Shown in pieces: positions 5,243 to 7,546 of a stretch of DNA of 7,546 nucleotides. Origin of the DNA: an uncultured Ruminococcus sp. (GTDB lineage Bacteria > Bacillota > Clostridia > Oscillospirales > Ruminococcaceae); NCBI GenBank assembly GCA_900545125.1, contig UQXS01000120.1:1-7546 (forward strand), given 5' to 3'. Each line of letters opens with the position of its first letter. The first letter of the stretch is position 1. A program made the translations under genes and the position numbers. A model generated the notes under the pieces. The model had not been told where the DNA came from. It made no database searches and saw nothing but the letters and a program-made list of their open reading frames with translations.

Positions 5243-7204
5243 ATGATAAAGGATATAATGGCTCACAACGAAACAGTGTCCCCGAATGACAGAGAGATGA
5301 GCATTCTGAAAGAAAACTTTCCGTCCTGCTTCAAGTCTGACGGGAGCTTTGATATTGAGCGTTTCAGGGAGTTTCTGAGTGACAAGGTTGCTGTAACACA
5401 TGAGGGTTATGAGCTGAAATTTTTAGGCAAGAACTATGCCCGTCTGTTGGCGGCAGAAGATACAACAACTGTGATTTCGCCTGATGTAGAGCATAATAGC
5501 CGTCCTGAGAACGAAAACAGTGAGAATATCTATATCAGTGCGGATAACCTTGATGCACTCAAACACTTGCTTAAATCCTATGCAGGACGTGTTAAGTGCA
5601 TCTATATTGATCCACCCTATAACACTGGTTCTGACGGCTTTGTTTACAATGATAGCTTTAATTTTACCGCTGAGGAGCTTTCGGTAAGACTGAGTATAGA
5701 CCTTGAGCAGGCAGAACGTATCCTCGATCTTACGAAAAGAGGAAGTGCATCGCATTCAGCGTGGTTAATGTTTATGTATCCACGCTTGCTTCTGGCTCGT
5801 GATTTACTTTCAAAGGACGGTGTTATTTTTATCTCTATTGATGATAACGAGCACTGTAATTTGAAAATTATCTGTGATGAAATATTTGGAGAAAACAATT
5901 TTATAGCTGATTTCCCGCGCGTGACAAAAAGAGGCGGAAAATCGTCTGACGTTATCGCTCTAAATCATGACGTTTTACTTATGTATTCTAAAACGCCTAC
6001 ACCGCTGTTATATCCGATAGAACATAATGACGCTGATTTCAAGTACTCTGATGAATTCTTTGATGAAAGAGGTTTTTATAAACTTAATCAAACATTAGAT
6101 TATGATAGCTTGCAGTATAGTAAGAGTTTAGACTATCCATTAACAATAAACGGTGAAATCTTCTATCCAGGTTCATCTGTTGAAGCCTACGAAGAACGTC
6201 AATCAGGGATACACGATGTTGCTGATTGGGCGTGGCGTTGGAGTAAAGCTAAATTCGATTTTGGCTATGAAAACGGATTTATCGTAGTAAAAAATGGAAG
6301 AAACGGTAAACGAATTTATACTAAGACATATCAAAAAGCTACAATAGAAGAAAATGATGATGGATATTATATTGAATACGGTGATAGAACAAAATCCCTT
6401 TCTACATTGGAAGTAACTGATAACAAGTACTCAAATGATAATGCTACGAAGGATATTGCTAAAACAGTAGGCAAGAAAGTGTTTGATCACACAAAACCGA
6501 TCGAACTGATTACTCTTATAGCGAGTTTATGTACAAGGAACGATGATATTATTCTTGATTTCTTTTCAGGTTCAGCTACGACTGCTGAAGCAATAATGAG
6601 AATGAATGTTTATGAGCAAGATGTTAAGCGACACTGGATATTAGTTCAATTGCCGGAGTTATGCAAAGAAAGCTCCTCAGCTTATAAGGCGGGGTATAGA
6701 ACAATATGTGATATTGGACTTAAACGTATTCAGCTCACTAAAGAACTTCTGCTTGAGGAACACCCTGAAACAACAGCAGACCTCGGCTTCAAGTACTATA
6801 CTCTCTGTGAGCCGTCAACTGAAACGCTTGATAAGCTGGAAAGTTTCTCTCCTGACCAGATGTTCTCCAATCTCCTTGATGAGTTTGGCGTTCCTACGGT
6901 TTTGACTACATGGCTCGTTCGTGACGGCTATGGCTTTACCGCAAAATACGTAACACTTGATTTTGCAGGCTACGAAGCCTATTCCTGCGGAAAGCACCTC
7001 TATTTGATAAACGAGGGGCTGAGTGATGAAGCAATCACAGCAATCTGTGAAAAGCTCGAATCAGATGCAACCTTTAATCCTGAAAATATCGTTCTATTCG
7101 GTTACAGCTTCACATGGGGAATGCGTGATACTTTGCAGATAAATGTTAAAAGACTCAAAGATACGGAGAAAAATCTGCGTGTCAATTTCGATGTGAGGTA
7201 TTGA
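5243..7204 (+). CDS. mod: Type III restriction-modification system methyltransferase subunit (Mod, N6-adenine)
   Basis: 653 residues from the chosen start. In the 658-residue numbering from the ATG at 5228, motif IV is IDPPYNTG (DPPY 128-131), FISIDDNEH (201-209) follows, and the AdoMet-binding motif I is DFFSGSATTAEA (444-455). DPPY before the FxGxG-type motif is the beta-class order of Mod proteins. Between them (about 230-415) is the target-recognition domain, and a C-terminal domain (about 515-658) follows as in other Mod subunits that contact Res. It methylates adenine in a short asymmetric site and, with Res, forms the restriction complex. The target-recognition part is strikingly AT-rich: three 60-base rows sampled at 6061, 6301 and 6361 have 16, 16 and 20 G+C, against 28 each at 5401 and 6841, suggesting exchange of the specificity domain. 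All catalytic motifs are intact. res starts one base after its stop. Confidence 0.95.
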   Translation: MIKDIMAHNETVSPNDREMSILKENFPSCFKSDGSFDIERFREFLSDKVAVTHEGYELKFLGKNYARLLAAEDTTTVISPDVEHNSRPENENSENIYISADNLDALKHLLKSYAGRVKCIYIDPPYNTGSDGFVYNDSFNFTAEELSVRLSIDLEQAERILDLTKRGSASHSAWLMFMYPRLLLARDLLSKDGVIFISIDDNEHCNLKIICDEIFGENNFIADFPRVTKRGGKSSDVIALNHDVLLMYSKTPTPLLYPIEHNDADFKYSDEFFDERGFYKLNQTLDYDSLQYSKSLDYPLTINGEIFYPGSSVEAYEERQSGIHDVADWAWRWSKAKFDFGYENGFIVVKNGRNGKRIYTKTYQKATIEENDDGYYIEYGDRTKSLSTLEVTDNKYSNDNATKDIAKTVGKKVFDHTKPIELITLIASLCTRNDDIILDFFSGSATTAEAIMRMNVYEQDVKRHWILVQLPELCKESSSAYKAGYRTICDIGLKRIQLTKELLLEEHPETTADLGFKYYTLCEPSTETLDKLESFSPDQMFSNLLDEFGVPTVLTTWLVRDGYGFTAKYVTLDFAGYEAYSCGKHLYLINEGLSDEAITAICEKLESDATFNPENIVLFGYSFTWGMRDTLQINVKRLKDTEKNLRVNFDVRY

Positions 7205-7205
7205 T

Positions 7206-7546
7206 ATGGAACTTATCTTACAAAAAGACCTTCCTCACCAGCAAGCTGCTATTGATGCGGTAAGTCGTGTGTTTGAGGGAGTACATATCTCTGCCCCTAA
7301 GCAGTATTTTGAAAATCCCCATATATCCCTTACCGACAGCACTGTTGAACATAATATCAGAGAGCTGCAAAAATCCCTCAGAGGTGAACACAGCTATGTT
7401 TCGCCCGAAGAAGATATACTCAGTCTCGATATAAAAATGGAAACGGGTACTGGCAAGACCTATGTTTACACTAAGGTGATATATGAACTGCATAAGCGCT
7501 ATGGTATCAATAAATTCATCATCGCTGTTCCGTCGCTTGCTATAAA
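7206..7546 (+). CDS. res: Type III restriction enzyme subunit Res, N-terminal part
   Basis: Starts at ATG 7206, one base after the mod stop, with GAGG (7195-7198) 7 bases upstream, and runs open to the window edge, giving 113 codons. The N-terminus (MELILQKDLPHQQAAIDAV) has the Q-motif-like HQQAAIDAV (11-19). Walker A is METGTGKT (78-85), followed by the motif Ia strand FIIAVPSLAI (104-113). This matches the superfamily 2 helicase start of type III Res subunits, which use ATP to move or signal along DNA and cleave with a C-terminal PD-(D/E)XK domain. The rest of the helicase and the nuclease are outside the window, so intactness cannot be judged. It is co-transcribed with mod from the 5143-5171 promoter. 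Confidence 0.93.
   Translation, partial: MELILQKDLPHQQAAIDAVSRVFEGVHISAPKQYFENPHISLTDSTVEHNIRELQKSLRGEHSYVSPEEDILSLDIKMETGTGKTYVYTKVIYELHKRYGINKFIIAVPSLAI

Noticed and set aside
5423..5755. Leftward open frame inside mod
   Set aside because: It is antisense to the motif IV region of mod, with no ribosome binding site or family resemblance.

Overview
The window looks like accessory DNA from a low-to-moderate GC Gram-positive gut or rumen anaerobe, most likely a Ruminococcus-like member of the Clostridia. This is inferred from strong GGAGG/AGGAG ribosome binding sites, consensus sigma-A promoter boxes, G+C-moderate coding DNA and the protein families present. No ribosomal or housekeeping gene is present to fix the taxon.

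Layout. (1) Bases 2-628 (+) hold the 3' part of a PD-(D/E)XK nuclease family transposase (Rpn-like), closed by a hairpin terminator at 642-671. (2) Bases 670 to about 4740 are a compact leftward (-) gene cluster. In transcription order it holds: a membrane protein that looks like the C-terminal remnant of a CD1107/DUF4366-type conjugative-element protein (about 4738 to 4295); a 101-aa membrane-anchored coiled-coil protein; a 26-residue micro-ORF coupled at both ends; a DNA cytosine-5 methyltransferase; a PAPS-reductase-like PP-loop protein; an XF1762-family (GNAT-like) protein; a 42-aa single-pass membrane peptide; and a 177-aa protein joining an N-terminal membrane segment to an FtsK-gamma-like winged helix. 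(3) Bases 4815-5048 (+) encode a small DUF6809-like protein followed by a strong terminator. (4) Bases 5143-7546 (+) are the start of a type III restriction-modification operon with a near-consensus promoter: mod (complete) and res (cut by the window edge after the Walker A motif).

The leftward cluster reads as cargo of an integrative conjugative element. Three enzymes with overlapping reading frames (methyltransferase, PP-loop sulfur-type enzyme, GNAT-like transferase) suggest a DNA-modification or anti-restriction module, embedded among small membrane proteins. Two of those membrane proteins share a near-identical acidic/aromatic motif (EEDFNFYD), also conserved at DNA level, which ties the two ends of the cluster together. 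The type III system alongside is a classical defence operon whose target-recognition region is much more AT-rich than its flanks, as expected for a swapped specificity domain. The most unusual content is the Dcm / PP-loop / XF1762 module with its small membrane partners; its chemistry cannot be settled from sequence alone.
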